A DNA stretch of 64,000 nt. Origin: Gallionella sp. Lineage in GTDB: Bacteria > Pseudomonadota > Gammaproteobacteria > Burkholderiales > Gallionellaceae. The notes below the pieces were generated by a model. That model was not told where the DNA came from. It saw only the letters and a program-made list of their open reading frames with translations, and did not search any database. Made by a program: the position numbers and the translations under genes. Below are positions 16,204 through 25,621 of the stretch, piece by piece (within the stretch, counting starts at the first letter, position 1; each line of letters starts with the position of its first letter). The DNA is taken from the NCBI GenBank assembly GCA_028714075.1, contig JAQTMZ010000010.1, positions 1 to 64,000 on the forward strand. Direction: 5' to 3'.

Positions 16204-19200
16204 ATGTCAAAACCAGCCAATATCCGCTTAGTCACCAACGGCAACGAGGAGTATATCGCCGAGTCGCAAGCCATCCAGGAGGCGCGCGCGCGTCTGGAGG
16301 CCGAAACGGAGGCGAGTCTTTCCGCGCAGGCGCGCGCCCGTGCCGATGCACATGCGCGGGCGGTGGCTGAGGCGCGCGCCCGGACCGAGATGGATCTGGC
16401 CGCACAGATTGAAGCCAACTGCCAGGATGTGGCGAGGCACGCCGAAATGGTCAGGACCAAGCTCGAGGCAGAGAAGAAACTGGCGCGCGAGTTACAGGAA
16501 AAGTTGGCTTGCGAGTTGCGGCTTCAGGAAGAAAATCAGGCAAGGTTGCGCGCCGAACAGCAGGCACAGGAGGAATTGAACCAGCGGTTTGAGCACGAGC
16601 AAAGCGTGCGCGCCGCCGCCGAGAGCAAGACCAAAATGGAGCGCGAACTGGCGGCGCTGATCGAGCAGCAACGCAAAGCGGAACAGGATGCCCAGTTGCG
16701 CGCCGAGGCCGAGATCCATCACATGCAGATGGCTATCTCCGAAACCGTGGCGCGCGCCGAGCGGGCCAGGGCGGAGCGCCTTGCGGCCGAACAGGCGCAA
16801 AAGAACCACGCGGAAGAAAAATACCGGCTCGAGTCCCAGTTGCGGGACATGGCCGTGCAGCGGGTGGAAGGCGAAGCCGAAGAAGTGCGCGCGATAAAAA
16901 GCCGGGCGGAAATCGAACAGCGCGAAATGGAACAGAGACACCGGCGTGTCGAAGCCGAACAGCGCGCCGCCCAAGCAGCGGAAAATCGCGCCAGGATGGA
17001 ACAGGAATTTGCCAAACTTATCCTGGAAAAGGAATCGACAGACAAGGCTATCTCGCAAGCCGTTGAAGACAAGATCACCAAGGAACAGCAGGTTGTCGCG
17101 CTGGCGGCGTCCAAGCTCAAGGCCGAGCAGGCTGCTGCCGAGGCGGCGGATGCAAGGTCGCGCGCCGAAGCGCTTGCGTTGAATGAGATCGAGGCGCGGC
17201 TTGCTTCCTATCGCGATGCCGAGCAGGCTGCGCAGGCGCGCGCGGCGGCGGATCAGGCTGCCGCAGAGGCTGCCGTGCAACGTAAACTTACCGAGGATAA
17301 GGCAAGGGCTGATGCCGAAGTGAGAGAGCGCAACGAACGCTTGGCATACGAGGCGGCAAAGAAACATGCCGAAGCGGAGGCGATAGCGCTGGCGGCGGCA
17401 GAACGCAAACTCAAGGCGGAACAGGAAGCGGCCGCATTGTTGTTGTCCCAGACCGATGTCGACAAAAAATTACTGCGCCAGCAGGAGGAAACCAACGCTG
17501 CGTTGCGCCAATTGGAGCTGGAGGCAAGGGATCGGCTGGCTGCCGAAACCATAGCCAATCAGGCCGCCGCGCACAAACTGCAGGCCGAGATGGATCTGGT
17601 GGTGCTCGCGCAACAGCGCGCCGAGGCGGAATTGAATGCGGCACACGAGCTGGATATGAAGTTGCAGGCGGAAGCCCACGAGATCGCAGCGGCAAATGAA
17701 CGCGCTGCAGCATTGCGGGAAGAGTGCCGTCTAGCCGAACTGAACACCGAAACCGAGAAGCGCACACTCGCCATGATTGAGGAGCGCACGGCTATTGAGC
17801 AGCGCGCCATCGAGGCAAACAACGAGCGCATCGAGCTCGAAAAGCTCGCCAAGGAAATGGCCGAGGCGACCAAGAAGCTGAATGAGCAGGCCCGTCTGGA
17901 TGCGCAAAACCTGGAGCGGGCGGCCAAGCGGGCCATGAACATGGCCAAGGTTCGGGCGGAAGCCGAAAGCAAGGCCATCAAGACCGAGGAAGAAAAAATT
18001 CGTGCCGAAGCGCTGGCTACGGTGGCTTTCAGCAAGCAGATTGCCGAAGCGGAACAGGCGCGCGATACGGCGATGACACGCGCGGAAAACATGGCGAAGC
18101 TGCGTGTCGCAGAGGAGCGCAAGGCTGCCGAAGCGGAACAGGAACGTCTGCGTTGCGAAGCGCAGGCGACAGTTGTCGCGCGCAAGCGCGCCGAAGCCGA
18201 AGAAAAGGCGGCATTGGTTGCCAGGCAGCGCGAGCAGATCGAAACCCAATTACTCGAACAGGAACAACGCCACCTCGATCATGTGAATGAATTGCTGGCG
18301 CAAATCGCGCAGCGCCATTCGCTGGCGAATGAAGCGGAGCGAATCATGCTGGCGCGTGTTGAGGAGGAGCGTCTGGCGGTTCAGGCCGAACAGGAAAAAG
18401 TTGCCGCAGAACAGGCTGCCATGGAGCGCGCCAAGGGAGTCATCGAGACAGCCAAACGGCAACGCGTGGAAATCGTGCGGGCTGTCGCCGAAGCTGCCGG
18501 GCAGCGTGTTGCCGAAGAACAACTGGCGGTTCAAACGGAACAGGCGCGGCGGCAAGCCGAGCAGGCCGCGTATGATGCGGCGCATCAACGGGTCAGTGTT
18601 GCGGAACAGGCCGAGCAGGCCGCCCTGCGCCAGTATGAGCAGGAAAAAGCCTTGCTGGAACAGCAGCAGGAAAGATTGGAAATCGAGCAGCGGGTGCTGG
18701 CTGAAATCGAATTGAGGGTGAATTCCGAAGCTCAAGCCTGCGCTGCATTGAATGAGCGCGAAGTTGCCGAACGGCATGCCAGCGTAGCGGCGCAAAACAG
18801 GGCGGCACTGGAAAAAGACAAAATGCTGGTCGAGCAGCAGCGCGCCGAGTTGGACAAGCAGGAGAGTATCCGGCTTCGTGCGAAAATCGAGCAGTCGTGC
18901 GCCGAAATAGCCACGCTTCAGTTGATGGCGCGCCTGCGCAAGAAAGAGACATTTGTCTGGCTGGCGAAAGGTGCCGGTCTGGTTGCGGCCATGGTCGCAT
19001 TCATCGGGTTTTCGCTGCACTTGTTTCATGCACCGCAACCGGTGCCGGTGCAGCTTGCCAAGGCTAACCAACCCGCTCGGTCTGCCGTGAAGCTGGCGGA
19101 TGGGAACAAGGTCGCCACCGTTCAGGCCGGGCCAGCAAGCGAGCAGGTCAAACCGGACGCGTACCTGACGCTAGGCGATTTGAAGATGACCGATCAACTT

Positions 19201-19215
19201 GGGAAAAAAGATTAG
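16204..19215 (+). CDS. Giant coiled-coil protein with one C-terminal membrane segment, unknown function
   Basis: A protein of 1003 residues. Residues about 15-905 are nearly uninterrupted Ala/Glu/Arg/Gln/Lys-rich heptad-like helix (EARARLEAE, AEAERKAAE styles), with no enzymatic domain I recognise. A single hydrophobic segment at about 919-940 (LAKGAGLVAAMVAFIGFSL) follows. The last 63 residues are Pro/Ala-rich and would lie in the periplasm if the coil is cytoplasmic. There is no signal peptide. It starts at ATG 16204 after GGGGG and ends just before a hairpin terminator, so it seems monocistronic. It could be a filament, a polar or envelope scaffold, or a membrane-tethered spacer. Low-complexity sequence makes homology searches unreliable. 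I do not recognise the family. Confidence 0.85.
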   Translation: MSKPANIRLVTNGNEEYIAESQAIQEARARLEAETEASLSAQARARADAHARAVAEARARTEMDLAAQIEANCQDVARHAEMVRTKLEAEKKLARELQEKLACELRLQEENQARLRAEQQAQEELNQRFEHEQSVRAAAESKTKMERELAALIEQQRKAEQDAQLRAEAEIHHMQMAISETVARAERARAERLAAEQAQKNHAEEKYRLESQLRDMAVQRVEGEAEEVRAIKSRAEIEQREMEQRHRRVEAEQRAAQAAENRARMEQEFAKLILEKESTDKAISQAVEDKITKEQQVVALAASKLKAEQAAAEAADARSRAEALALNEIEARLASYRDAEQAAQARAAADQAAAEAAVQRKLTEDKARADAEVRERNERLAYEAAKKHAEAEAIALAAAERKLKAEQEAAALLLSQTDVDKKLLRQQEETNAALRQLELEARDRLAAETIANQAAAHKLQAEMDLVVLAQQRAEAELNAAHELDMKLQAEAHEIAAANERAAALREECRLAELNTETEKRTLAMIEERTAIEQRAIEANNERIELEKLAKEMAEATKKLNEQARLDAQNLERAAKRAMNMAKVRAEAESKAIKTEEEKIRAEALATVAFSKQIAEAEQARDTAMTRAENMAKLRVAEERKAAEAEQERLRCEAQATVVARKRAEAEEKAALVARQREQIETQLLEQEQRHLDHVNELLAQIAQRHSLANEAERIMLARVEEERLAVQAEQEKVAAEQAAMERAKGVIETAKRQRVEIVRAVAEAAGQRVAEEQLAVQTEQARRQAEQAAYDAAHQRVSVAEQAEQAALRQYEQEKALLEQQQERLEIEQRVLAEIELRVNSEAQACAALNEREVAERHASVAAQNRAALEKDKMLVEQQRAELDKQESIRLRAKIEQSCAEIATLQLMARLRKKETFVWLAKGAGLVAAMVAFIGFSLHLFHAPQPVPVQLAKANQPARSAVKLADGNKVATVQAGPASEQVKPDAYLTLGDLKMTDQLGKKD

Positions 19216-19218
19216 TGG

Positions 19219-19244
19219 CAGGGGCGTAACAAATCACGCCCCTG
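19219..19244 (+). terminator. Hairpin terminator after the coiled-coil gene
   Basis: The stem CAGGGGCGT (19219-19227) pairs with ACGCCCCTG (19236-19244) across an 8-base loop. TCGTTTAAATTTTTT follows. It starts 3 bases after the stop codon. The stem resembles a half unit of the GGGGCGTA palindromic repeat, so a repeat may have been co-opted as terminator. It also lies just past the end of glnD on the other strand. Confidence 0.75.
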
Positions 19245-19248
19245 TCGT

Positions 19249-21804
19249 TTAAATTTTTTCCAGCAACTCATCAAGAAAACATCTGGTTTCATCGGCATCC
19301 GCTAGCCGTTTTCCGCTTACCCAGAATACGTCTTCCGCGCGGCTGCCCAGCGTATTGATTTTGGCGCGATGCAGGCGGATGTCGTGGGCATCCAGAATCA
19401 GTGCGAAGCGTGCCAGCAGGCCGGGACGGTCTCCGGCAACCAGCGACAGCACATACATTCCCTTGTTGTCCGGTTTGATCTCGACCTCAGTGCTGATGGG
19501 AAAATGCTTGAGCTGCCGGCTGACGCGCCCGGGCGTGGCGAGCACAATCGGCTTGGCCTGTGCGATTTGTTGCGCCAATTCGAATTCGATGTAGGTCATG
19601 ATGTCGCGGTATGCCGTACCGCCGCGCGCAGCTTCCATGATCTGGAAACTGTCCAGCGCGTAGCCGTGCTGTGTGGTGTGGATCTTGGCCTCGACAATAG
19701 TGTAATTCATGCGCGCGAAAAAATTACAAATACGCGCGAACAGGGCGCGCTGGTCCGGGCAATACACCATCACCTGCAAACCCTCCCCGGCGCGGCTGAT
19801 GCGCGCTTTTACGATAGGCGCGGCGGCGTTGACCTTGAATGCCAACAGGCGGGTATGCCAAGCGATCTCCTGCGGCGCATGATCCAGGAAATAGCTGTCA
19901 TCGAGTTGCGCCCATAGCAATTGGTAGGAATCGGGTTGCAGCGCATAATGGTTAAGCGCATCCGCCGTTGCGCGGCGGATTTCCCCGAGCTGGTCGGCAA
20001 CCTTGCCATCGCTCAGGTAGCGGCGTGCCAGCAGGAACAGGTCTTCCATCAGCTTGGCTTTCCATGCGTTCCATATTTGCGGGCTGGTGCCGCGTACATC
20101 CGCGACGGTCAACAGGTACAGCGCGACCAGATAACGGTCGTTTTTGATCTTGCCGGCAAAACCTGCGATCACTTCCGGGTCGGACAGATCCTGCTTCTGC
20201 GCGGTGGCGGAAAGGATGAGGTGGTGCTCGACCAGCCACACGATCAGGTTGGTGTCGGTGCCGCTGAGTTGGTGCTGCACGCAGAACGCGCGCGCATCCT
20301 TCTTGCCCAGTTGTGAATGGTCGCCGCCGCGCCCCTTGGCGATGTCATGAAACAGCCCGGCGACATACAGCACTTCCGGGCGGGCGAATTCGCCCATCAG
20401 TTTGCTGCACAGCGGGATTTCCTGCGCATGTTCCGGTGCGGCGAAGCGGCGCAGGTTGCGTACCACCATCAGGATATGTTCGTCCACCGTATAAACGTGG
20501 AACAGGTCATGCTGCATCTGTCCGACGATGCGCCCGAAGGCGGGCAGATAACGGCCGAGTATGCCGTACTGATTCATGCGCCGCAGCGCGTGCAACACTC
20601 CGTGCGGCTGGCGCAGGATTTCCATGAAGCATGCGCGGTTCAACGGGTTGCGGCGGAACGACGCATCGACCCGGTGCTGCGCGCGCCACAGCGCGCGCAG
20701 TGTCTTTGCGCTGAGATCGGTCAGTTCGCTATGTTGTTCCATCAGCAGGAACAGCTCGAATATTGCTTCCGGGGTGTGTTCGAATAACTGCTCATCGCGG
20801 ATCTCCAGCAGCGTGCCGACAATCCTGAAGCGCTCGTTCAGCGTGCGTTGCGCCGGCGCTTCGTGGAACAAATAATCATGCAGGTTTTGCAGCATGAGGG
20901 TGTTGAACTGGCGCACCGCCAGTTTGGTGCGATAGTAACGCTGCATCAGATGCTCGCTCGAGCGGCGGTTGGCCGAGGCGTTGATACCCAGCTGCTCGGC
21001 GAGCAGCGTTTGAAAATCGAACAGCAGGCGGTCTTCGTGCCGCTTGGCGAGGTAATGCAAACGGGCGCGCAGTGTTGCCAGCAGCGCGCTATGGCGCGCA
21101 ATTTGGCGCGCCTCGGCAGTCGTGAGCAGCCCGATTCGCGCGAGCTCGCTCCAGTGCGTTCCCAGCCCCGCCGCACGTGCGATCCAGGTGACAGTCTGCA
21201 AATCGCGCAGGCCGCCCGGGCTTTCCTTCAGGTTTGGTTCCAGATTGTAATCGGCTTCCGCGTAGCGCGCGTGGCGCCGCTGTTGCTCTTGCAGCTTGGC
21301 AAGATAAAAGGCGCGCAGGTCGAGGTGCTGTTGCACGCTAGCGCACAATTCATTAAAAAGTTCCTTGTTGCCGCAGACCAGGCGCGCTTCGAGGAGGTTG
21401 GTTTGCACGGTGATGTCGGCGGATTCCTTGATGCATTGCCCGACGGTGCGCACGCTGTGGCCGACTTCCAGCCCGATATCCCATAACACTCTGATCAACT
21501 GATGCAATTGTTGCTGCAAGGCATCATCCGGTTCGGCATCCAGCAGGATCAGCAGGTCGATGTCCGATCTGGGGTATAGCTTGCAGCGTCCGTAGCCGCC
21601 CACCGCGGCCAGGGTGATGCGTCGGGGCATCGCGAGTTGCCGCCAGACGCGGCGCAAGTAGCGGTCGATTAGCCGGGTGTGCGCGGCGAGCAAACGCGCC
21701 GCGTTGTTGTGTTTCAGGAAGTTCTGCTCCAGCACCGCACGGTCGTTGCGCAACGACTCACGCAGCGCGGCCACATCATCATGACCAATGACTAGCAGTT
21801 CCAT
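19249..21804 (-). CDS. glnD: Bifunctional PII uridylyltransferase / uridylyl-removing enzyme
   Basis: A protein of 851 residues, normal for GlnD. It uridylylates PII proteins at low glutamine and removes UMP at high glutamine, controlling nitrogen assimilation. The nucleotidyltransferase site is visible as GGYGRCKLYPRSDIDLLIL (about 68-86). The HD hydrolase site has His486-Asp487 in LFHDIAKGRGGDHS. Two ACT domains lie at the C-terminus (about 700-770 and 780-850, the latter beginning VLSLVAGDRPGLLARFA). Its ATG overlaps the map stop codon as TGATG, so it is translationally coupled to map. Confidence 0.97.
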   Translation of the reverse strand: MELLVIGHDDVAALRESLRNDRAVLEQNFLKHNNAARLLAAHTRLIDRYLRRVWRQLAMPRRITLAAVGGYGRCKLYPRSDIDLLILLDAEPDDALQQQLHQLIRVLWDIGLEVGHSVRTVGQCIKESADITVQTNLLEARLVCGNKELFNELCASVQQHLDLRAFYLAKLQEQQRRHARYAEADYNLEPNLKESPGGLRDLQTVTWIARAAGLGTHWSELARIGLLTTAEARQIARHSALLATLRARLHYLAKRHEDRLLFDFQTLLAEQLGINASANRRSSEHLMQRYYRTKLAVRQFNTLMLQNLHDYLFHEAPAQRTLNERFRIVGTLLEIRDEQLFEHTPEAIFELFLLMEQHSELTDLSAKTLRALWRAQHRVDASFRRNPLNRACFMEILRQPHGVLHALRRMNQYGILGRYLPAFGRIVGQMQHDLFHVYTVDEHILMVVRNLRRFAAPEHAQEIPLCSKLMGEFARPEVLYVAGLFHDIAKGRGGDHSQLGKKDARAFCVQHQLSGTDTNLIVWLVEHHLILSATAQKQDLSDPEVIAGFAGKIKNDRYLVALYLLTVADVRGTSPQIWNAWKAKLMEDLFLLARRYLSDGKVADQLGEIRRATADALNHYALQPDSYQLLWAQLDDSYFLDHAPQEIAWHTRLLAFKVNAAAPIVKARISRAGEGLQVMVYCPDQRALFARICNFFARMNYTIVEAKIHTTQHGYALDSFQIMEAARGGTAYRDIMTYIEFELAQQIAQAKPIVLATPGRVSRQLKHFPISTEVEIKPDNKGMYVLSLVAGDRPGLLARFALILDAHDIRLHRAKINTLGSRAEDVFWVSGKRLADADETRCFLDELLEKI

Positions 21805-22601
21805 CAGGGTAGAGGGGGAGGGGGAGGGCAGCCATCGGAAACGGTCAACACTTCGAAGCCGGTATCGGTGACGAGGATGGTGTGTTCGTATTGCGCCGAC
21901 AGGCTGTGATCCTTGGTGACCACGGTCCAGCCGTCGCCGAGATGTTTGATCGCCGCCTTGCCGGCATTGATCATCGGCTCAATGGTGAAAATCATGCCGG
22001 CTTCGAGCACCAATCCGGTCTTCGGTCTGCCGTAATGCAACACTTGCGGCGCTTCATGGAAATGTTTGCCGATGCCGTGCCCGCAGAACTCGCGCACCAC
22101 GCTGTAACCGAGCGGCTCGACGAAGCTCTGGATGGCATGGCCGATGTCGCCCAGATAGGCACCCGGCCTGACCATGCGTATGCCGCGCCATAGCGCCTGC
22201 CAGGTGATCTCGCAGAGCCGCCGGGCTTGGATCGACGGCTCGCCGACGTAAAACATCCGGCTGCTGTCGCCGTGGTAGCCGTCCTTGATGACGGTGATGT
22301 CCAGATTCACGATGTCGCCGTTCTTGAGCGCCTTGTCGCCCGGCACGCCGTGGCACACCTGATGGTTGATCGAGGTGCAGATCGATTTCGGGTAGGGCGT
22401 ATGCCCCTGCGGCGCATAGTCGAGCGGCGCGGGGATGCCATGTTGCATATCGACGATGTAGTCATGGCACAACTTGTCCAGCTCATTGGTTGTCACGCCC
22501 GCCTTGACGAATGGTGTGATGTAGTCGAGTGCTTCGCCGGTCAGGCGTCCGGCTATGCGCATTTTCTCGATTTCTTGCGGGGTCTTGATGGATACGGACA
22601 T
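21804..22601 (-). CDS. map: Type I methionine aminopeptidase
   Basis: A protein of 265 residues. It removes the initiator Met from nascent proteins. Metal ligands are visible in NLDITVIKDGYHGDSS (two Asp), GHGIGKHFHEAP (His), FTIEPMI (Glu) and YEHTILVTDTG (Glu). The normal core is followed by a short Pro-rich tail ending PPPPPLP. In many relatives map is divergent from rpsB; here the neighbour across the gap is instead a Bax-inhibitor-1 gene on the same strand. It is co-transcribed with glnD. Confidence 0.97.
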   Translation of the reverse strand: MSVSIKTPQEIEKMRIAGRLTGEALDYITPFVKAGVTTNELDKLCHDYIVDMQHGIPAPLDYAPQGHTPYPKSICTSINHQVCHGVPGDKALKNGDIVNLDITVIKDGYHGDSSRMFYVGEPSIQARRLCEITWQALWRGIRMVRPGAYLGDIGHAIQSFVEPLGYSVVREFCGHGIGKHFHEAPQVLHYGRPKTGLVLEAGMIFTIEPMINAGKAAIKHLGDGWTVVTKDHSLSAQYEHTILVTDTGFEVLTVSDGCPPPPPLP

Positions 22602-22722
22602 ATGGCTTGGGCTTTTTTCAGGGGGTTTTCAGAATGCTCGAGAATATCACGCGCTTCCGATTGCCGACAATCGCGGTTTGTCAGCGACCGGCAAGCCGTT
22701 CAAGCGACTGGCGTAAAAACAT

Positions 22723-22750
22723 AAAAAAGGCGGCCATTTGGCCGCCTTTT
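22723..22750 (-). terminator. Strong GC hairpin with U-tract
   Basis: GGCGGCC and GGCCGCC arms around ATTT are flanked by A-runs on one side and T-runs on the other, so it can work on either strand. On the minus strand it lies 32 bases past the end of the Bax-inhibitor-1 gene and reads into TTTTTTAT. Confidence 0.9.
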
Positions 22751-22781
22751 CCGACGCATGCTCAATTGGACGCATACTCAG

Positions 22782-23471
22782 TTAATCGCGTTCACCGCTG
22801 AATGCCATCAGCAGTTGCAGCAGGCTGATGAAGATGTTGTAGATGTCCATGTACAGCGCCAGCGTCGCCATCAGGTAGTTGGTTTCGCCGCCATGCACAA
22901 TGCGGCTGATATCAAACAGGATGTAGGCCGAAAAAATCATCACGGCAATCGCGGAAATGGTCAGCGCCAGCGCGGGGATCTGGAAAAACAGGTTGGCCAG
23001 CGACGCGATGATCAGCAGGATCAGCCCGATGAACAGGAACTTGCCCATGAAGCTGAAATCCCTCTTGGTCACGGTGGCGATGGTCGCCAATGAGAAGAAG
23101 ATGATGCCGGTGCCGCCCGCGGCCATGCCCACCAGTTGCGCGCCGTTTTTCAGATGCAGCGCCACTTGCAGGATCGGGCCGAGGAATACACCCGCCACGA
23201 GGGTGAAACCGAGCAGGGCGGCAATGCCCCATACGCTGTTGCGCAATGCGCTGACGGCAAACAGCATGCCCATCATCGCACCGAACATCAGCAACGCGCC
23301 CATGATCGGGTGTTCGGCCATGAAAGAGAAGTTGATGGATGTGCCGACGAACGCGCCGATGATGGTCGGGATCATGGTCAGCGCCAGCATCATGTAGGTG
23401 TTGCGCAAAACCTTGTTCTGTTCGGTTGCGATTGCGCCGATAGGTGTTGCGGTTTGGGTTTGGTATTGCAT
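22782..23471 (-). CDS. Bax inhibitor-1/YccA-family membrane protein
   Basis: A protein of 229 residues. ATG at 23471 is preceded by AGGAGG and begins MQYQTQTATPIG; the extra 28 residues of open frame upstream are not family-like. About seven membrane helices, several with Gly-rich faces, match the BI-1 (TMBIM) fold. The conserved features are AYILFDISRIVHGGETNYLMATLALYMDIYN-type residues near the C-terminus, including the Asp pair linked to pH-dependent calcium leak in homologues. It acts in the inner membrane; relatives include YccA, an FtsH modulator, and YbhL. It is a single-gene unit with its own terminator. Confidence 0.92.
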   Translation of the reverse strand: MQYQTQTATPIGAIATEQNKVLRNTYMMLALTMIPTIIGAFVGTSINFSFMAEHPIMGALLMFGAMMGMLFAVSALRNSVWGIAALLGFTLVAGVFLGPILQVALHLKNGAQLVGMAAGGTGIIFFSLATIATVTKRDFSFMGKFLFIGLILLIIASLANLFFQIPALALTISAIAVMIFSAYILFDISRIVHGGETNYLMATLALYMDIYNIFISLLQLLMAFSGERD

Positions 23472-23911
23472 CTGTAGCCTCCTGAAGTTAATCGTCAAAC
23501 AATTGTATCCGCGCTCTGGTGCGCCAGCGGATTGGCACTTTGGATGCCAAAGCACCTGTAAAAATCTGCTGCTTTCGGAACCATATCTTTTATAGTGCGC
23601 ATAAGACTACAGAAGTATCGGAAAAGTTTCAATGTACTTACCCGCGTCTAACTAACACGTAAGGCTCCAAACACATAGCCCGCAACATAACAGCAATGCT
23701 CGCTGCATAACCATATGCCGAAATATATGAATTGATGCTGTCGATCTGATCGCCAGCGCTAAATTAAATCAGAGTAATGCAGCCACAAGCCAATAGCGGC
23801 GCGCCTCACGCCACATATTCAGTTCAATTTGCTTGGGTTTTTAGTTGACCAAAACGCCGCCAGCCTTTATCTTACGCGGTTCTTTATTGGCATATATCTA
23901 AGGTGTTTGTG
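23472..23911. other. 440-base non-coding gap upstream of ilvB
   Basis: No open frame of convincing character is present. The left end holds the ribosome-binding site and presumably the promoter of the Bax-inhibitor-1 gene; the right end holds a good promoter for ilvB. The middle (about 23600-23840) is distinctly richer in A+T than the neighbouring genes and has only weak short inverted repeats. It shows no leader peptide rich in Ile, Val or Leu. Confidence 0.6.
23845..23873 (+). promoter_or_regulatory. Predicted sigma-70 promoter for ilvB
   Basis: TTGACC (23845-23850), 17-base spacer, TATCTT (23868-23873). A start near 23880 would give a leader of about 30 bases, too short for classical attenuation. 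Confidence 0.55.
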
Positions 23912-25621
23912 ATGGAGTTGACCGGAGCGGAGATATTGATCCGCTGTTTGCAGGAGGAGCAGGTCGAATATGTGTTCGGCTATCCCGGCGGGGCGGTGTT
24001 GTTCATTTATGACGAGCTGTTCAAGCAGGACAAGGTCAAGCATGTGCTGGTGCGCCACGAGCAGGCTGCGGTGCATGCGGCCGACGGCTACGCACGCTCT
24101 TCCGACAAGGTGGGCGTGGCGCTGGTCACCTCCGGGCCGGGGCTGACCAATGCGGTGACCGGCATCGCGACCGCTTACATGGATTCCACGCCGATGGTGG
24201 TCATCAGCGGCCAGGTGCCGACCTTTGCGATCGGCGAAGATGCGTTTCAGGAAGTCGATGCGGTGGGCATCACCCGCCCGTGCGTGAAGCACAATTTCCT
24301 GGTCAAGGACGTGAAGGATATCGCCTCGACCATCAAGAAGGCGTTCTATCTCGCCAAGTCCGGCCGTCCCGGCCCGGTGCTGGTGGATATTCCCAAGGAT
24401 GTTTCCAACCATAAAACCACCTTCGAATATCCGGCCAGCGTGTCTATCCGCTCCTATCACCCGGTGAGTAAGGGCGACAGCGGGCAGATCAGGCAGGCTG
24501 CGCAGATGTTGCTGGAGGCCAAGCGGCCGATGATCTACGCGGGCGGTGGTGTGGTGCTGTCCGACGCGTCCGCGCAATTGGCCGATCTGGTACGTTTGCT
24601 GGATTCTCCCTGCACCAACACGCTGATGGGCCTGGGCGGTTTCCCGGCCAGCGACAAACATTTTGTCGGGATGCTGGGCATGCACGGCACCTATGAAGCA
24701 AACATGGCGATGCAGCATTGCGATGTGCTGCTGGCAGTCGGGGCGCGTTTCGACGACCGCGTGATCGGCAACGTCGAACACTTTGCGCAAGTACCGCGCA
24801 AGATCATCCACATCGATATCGACCCTTCCTCGATCGCCAAGCGCGTCAAGGTGGACTTGCCCATCGTCGGCGACGTCAGGCTGGTGCTCGACGAATTGCT
24901 CGGCGTGTTGCGCGGCGGCAGGCAGGCGCCCAGCCCGGCGGCTCTGGCCGCATGGTGGAAGCAGGTGGACGAGTGGCGCGCCATCGGCGGCGGGCTGCGC
25001 TACAAGAATTCCTCCGAGATCATCAAGCCGCAATTCGTGATCGAGAAGTTGCATGAGATCACCGGCGGCGATGCGTTCATCACGACCGACGTCGGGCAGC
25101 ACCAGATGTGGACGGCGCAATATTACAAATTTGACAAGCCGCGCCGCTGGATCACTTCCGGCGGGCTGGGCACGATGGGCTTCGGCCTGCCTGCGGCGAT
25201 GGGCGTGCAGATGGTCAATCCCGGCGCGACGGTGGCCTGCGTGACCGGCGAAGGCAGTATCCAGATGAATATTCAGGAGCTGTCCACCTGCAAGCAATTC
25301 CGCCTGCCGATCAAGATTATCGCGCTCAACAACGGCTATCTGGGCATGGTGCGGCAGTGGCAGGAGTTCTTCCACGGCAACCGTTATTCCGAGACCTACA
25401 TGAACGCGCTGCCGGATTTTGTCAGGCTGGCCGAGGCATTCGGGCATGTCGGGATGCGCATCGAAAAGCCTGCGGATGTCGAGCCGGCGTTGAAGGAAGC
25501 GTTCGCGCGCAAGAACGATCTGGTGTTCATGGATTTCCGCACCGACCCGACGGAGAACGTGTTCCCGATGGTTCCCGGCGGCAAGGGTTTGTCGGAAATC
25601 ATTCTGTCGGAGCAACTATAA
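23912..25621 (+). CDS. ilvB: Acetolactate synthase large subunit
   Basis: A protein of 569 residues from ATG 23912, with AAGGTG at 23901-23905; a GTG three codons upstream is less well placed. It is thiamine-diphosphate and FAD dependent and makes acetolactate or acetohydroxybutyrate, the first shared step to Val, Leu and Ile. Visible are the catalytic Glu in VRHEQAAVHAADGYAR and the ThDP-binding segment VTGEGSIQMNIQEL...NNGYLGM, which has GEG where many homologues have GDG; Glu can still be a metal ligand. Its stop overlaps the ilvH start (TAATG). It could equally be called ilvI. Confidence 0.96.
   Translation: MELTGAEILIRCLQEEQVEYVFGYPGGAVLFIYDELFKQDKVKHVLVRHEQAAVHAADGYARSSDKVGVALVTSGPGLTNAVTGIATAYMDSTPMVVISGQVPTFAIGEDAFQEVDAVGITRPCVKHNFLVKDVKDIASTIKKAFYLAKSGRPGPVLVDIPKDVSNHKTTFEYPASVSIRSYHPVSKGDSGQIRQAAQMLLEAKRPMIYAGGGVVLSDASAQLADLVRLLDSPCTNTLMGLGGFPASDKHFVGMLGMHGTYEANMAMQHCDVLLAVGARFDDRVIGNVEHFAQVPRKIIHIDIDPSSIAKRVKVDLPIVGDVRLVLDELLGVLRGGRQAPSPAALAAWWKQVDEWRAIGGGLRYKNSSEIIKPQFVIEKLHEITGGDAFITTDVGQHQMWTAQYYKFDKPRRWITSGGLGTMGFGLPAAMGVQMVNPGATVACVTGEGSIQMNIQELSTCKQFRLPIKIIALNNGYLGMVRQWQEFFHGNRYSETYMNALPDFVRLAEAFGHVGMRIEKPADVEPALKEAFARKNDLVFMDFRTDPTENVFPMVPGGKGLSEIILSEQL

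Noticed and set aside
16204..19215. Apparent internal DNA repeats in the coiled-coil gene
   Set aside because: The repetition comes from Ala/Glu/Arg codon use in heptads; no fixed-length DNA unit recurs.
23600..23840. Possible integron attC-like or riboswitch structure upstream of ilvB
   Set aside because: Short stretches such as GTCTAACTAAC suggested attC cores, but matching inverse core sites and the long imperfect stem are missing, and no conserved riboswitch element was recognisable.
25069..25080. ilvB cofactor segment GEGS as a sign of inactivation (segment coded near 25249)
   Set aside because: Glu can replace Asp as a metal ligand and, as I recall, the same variant occurs in other betaproteobacterial acetolactate synthases; all other active-site segments are intact.
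23867..25615. 582-codon open frame antisense to ilvB
   Set aside because: Same pattern of His/Arg-rich shadow opposite a clear acetolactate synthase; no start signal or family motif.
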